Source: Domibacillus iocasae (GTDB taxonomy: Bacteria > Bacillota > Bacilli > Bacillales > Domibacillaceae). From it: a stretch of DNA of 64,000 nucleotides. The stretch spans positions 434,001 through 498,000 of the forward strand of contig NZ_MAMP01000022.1 of assembly GCF_001750285.1 (NCBI RefSeq), written 5' to 3'. Of the stretch, positions 63,947-64,000 are shown one piece after another (within the stretch, counting starts at the first letter, position 1; each line of letters opens with the position of its first letter). The notes below the pieces were generated by a model. That model was not told where the DNA came from. It saw only the letters and a list, made by a program, of their open reading frames with translations, and ran no database searches. Made by a program: the position numbers and the translations under genes.

Positions 63947-64000
63947 GTTTATGGTATTGAAAAAATTCTTGCTTTTCTGTTATTATTCGACGATAATGAA

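Overview
The window is a chromosomal segment of a low-to-mid GC, spore-forming, probably motile member of the Bacillaceae. Gene content and order follow the Bacillus subtilis hbs-to-dfrA region closely: hbs, folE, hepS, menG, hepT, ndk, cheR, aro genes, qcr, dapB, mgsA, bshA, cca, birA, panBCD, dinG, aspB, dnaD, nth, ponA, recU, mrfAB, gpsB, rnpB, rlmL, dynA, ypcP, ypeP/ypeQ, ypgR, brxA, thyA, dfrA. I cannot name the genus from sequence alone. A dispersed repeat family seen three times here suits non-subtilis Bacillaceae such as Domibacillus-like lineages, but that is only a suggestion. Layout: 1-4.3 kb has the HU gene, GTP cyclohydrolase I, the menaquinone side-chain and methylation genes, and ndk. 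4.4-11.5 kb has cheR and a shikimate/aromatic/histidinol-phosphate aminotransferase operon (aroC, aroB, aroH, hisC, tyrA, aroA). 11.6-19.4 kb has TPR and ypi genes, the cytochrome b6c operon (qcrABC), ypjA, a miniature ypjB-like gene, a membrane metalloprotease and a YitT-family gene. 19.5-29.5 kb has a MazG-like gene, dapB, mgsA, bshA, cca, birA, then the pantothenate operon behind a structured leader, and dinG. 29.5-42.4 kb has ypmAB, aspB, dnaD, nth, ypoC, the recU-ponA pair on the minus strand, a short RsbR-like STAS gene, yppE, the mitomycin-repair pair mrfAB, and gpsB. 42.4-44.2 kb has RNase P RNA and rlmL. 44.2-46.5 kb is a decayed accessory stretch: an apparently intact guanine-class riboswitch in front of a broken purine permease gene, an unlisted 37-aa YjcZ-type sporulation protein, small candidate ORFs and a degenerate tandem repeat. 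46.5-57.9 kb has cheX, a 1206-aa double dynamin, a sulfurtransferase, a 5'-3' exonuclease, a GGDEF protein, two RNase H-fold genes, mntR, ypgR, brxA and a methyltransferase. 57.9-62.7 kb is an accessory island: a long-form ThyA, a yellow/MRJP-type beta-propeller gene and a PAP2/haloperoxidase-type phosphatase, ending in the decayed 3' end of another thyA. The window closes with dfrA and a PlsC-like acyltransferase. Main points of interest: (1) thyA displacement, with a long-insert ThyA in the island and the remnant of the presumed native thyA still next to dfrA; (2) a riboswitch left behind by a decayed permease; (3) three copies of an intergenic element with inverted ends, one lying between qcrB and qcrC; (4) GTGCGA motifs at 40/40/41-nt spacing upstream of dfrA; (5) joint absence of mtrB (TRAP) and the trp genes at their usual sites, and absence of bshB1 and asnS from theirs; (6) several very small proteins that a length-filtered gene finder would miss. 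I found no CRISPR array, tRNA, insertion-sequence transposase or recognisable defence system. Most of the window is conserved core genome, and I do not claim a new multi-gene system.
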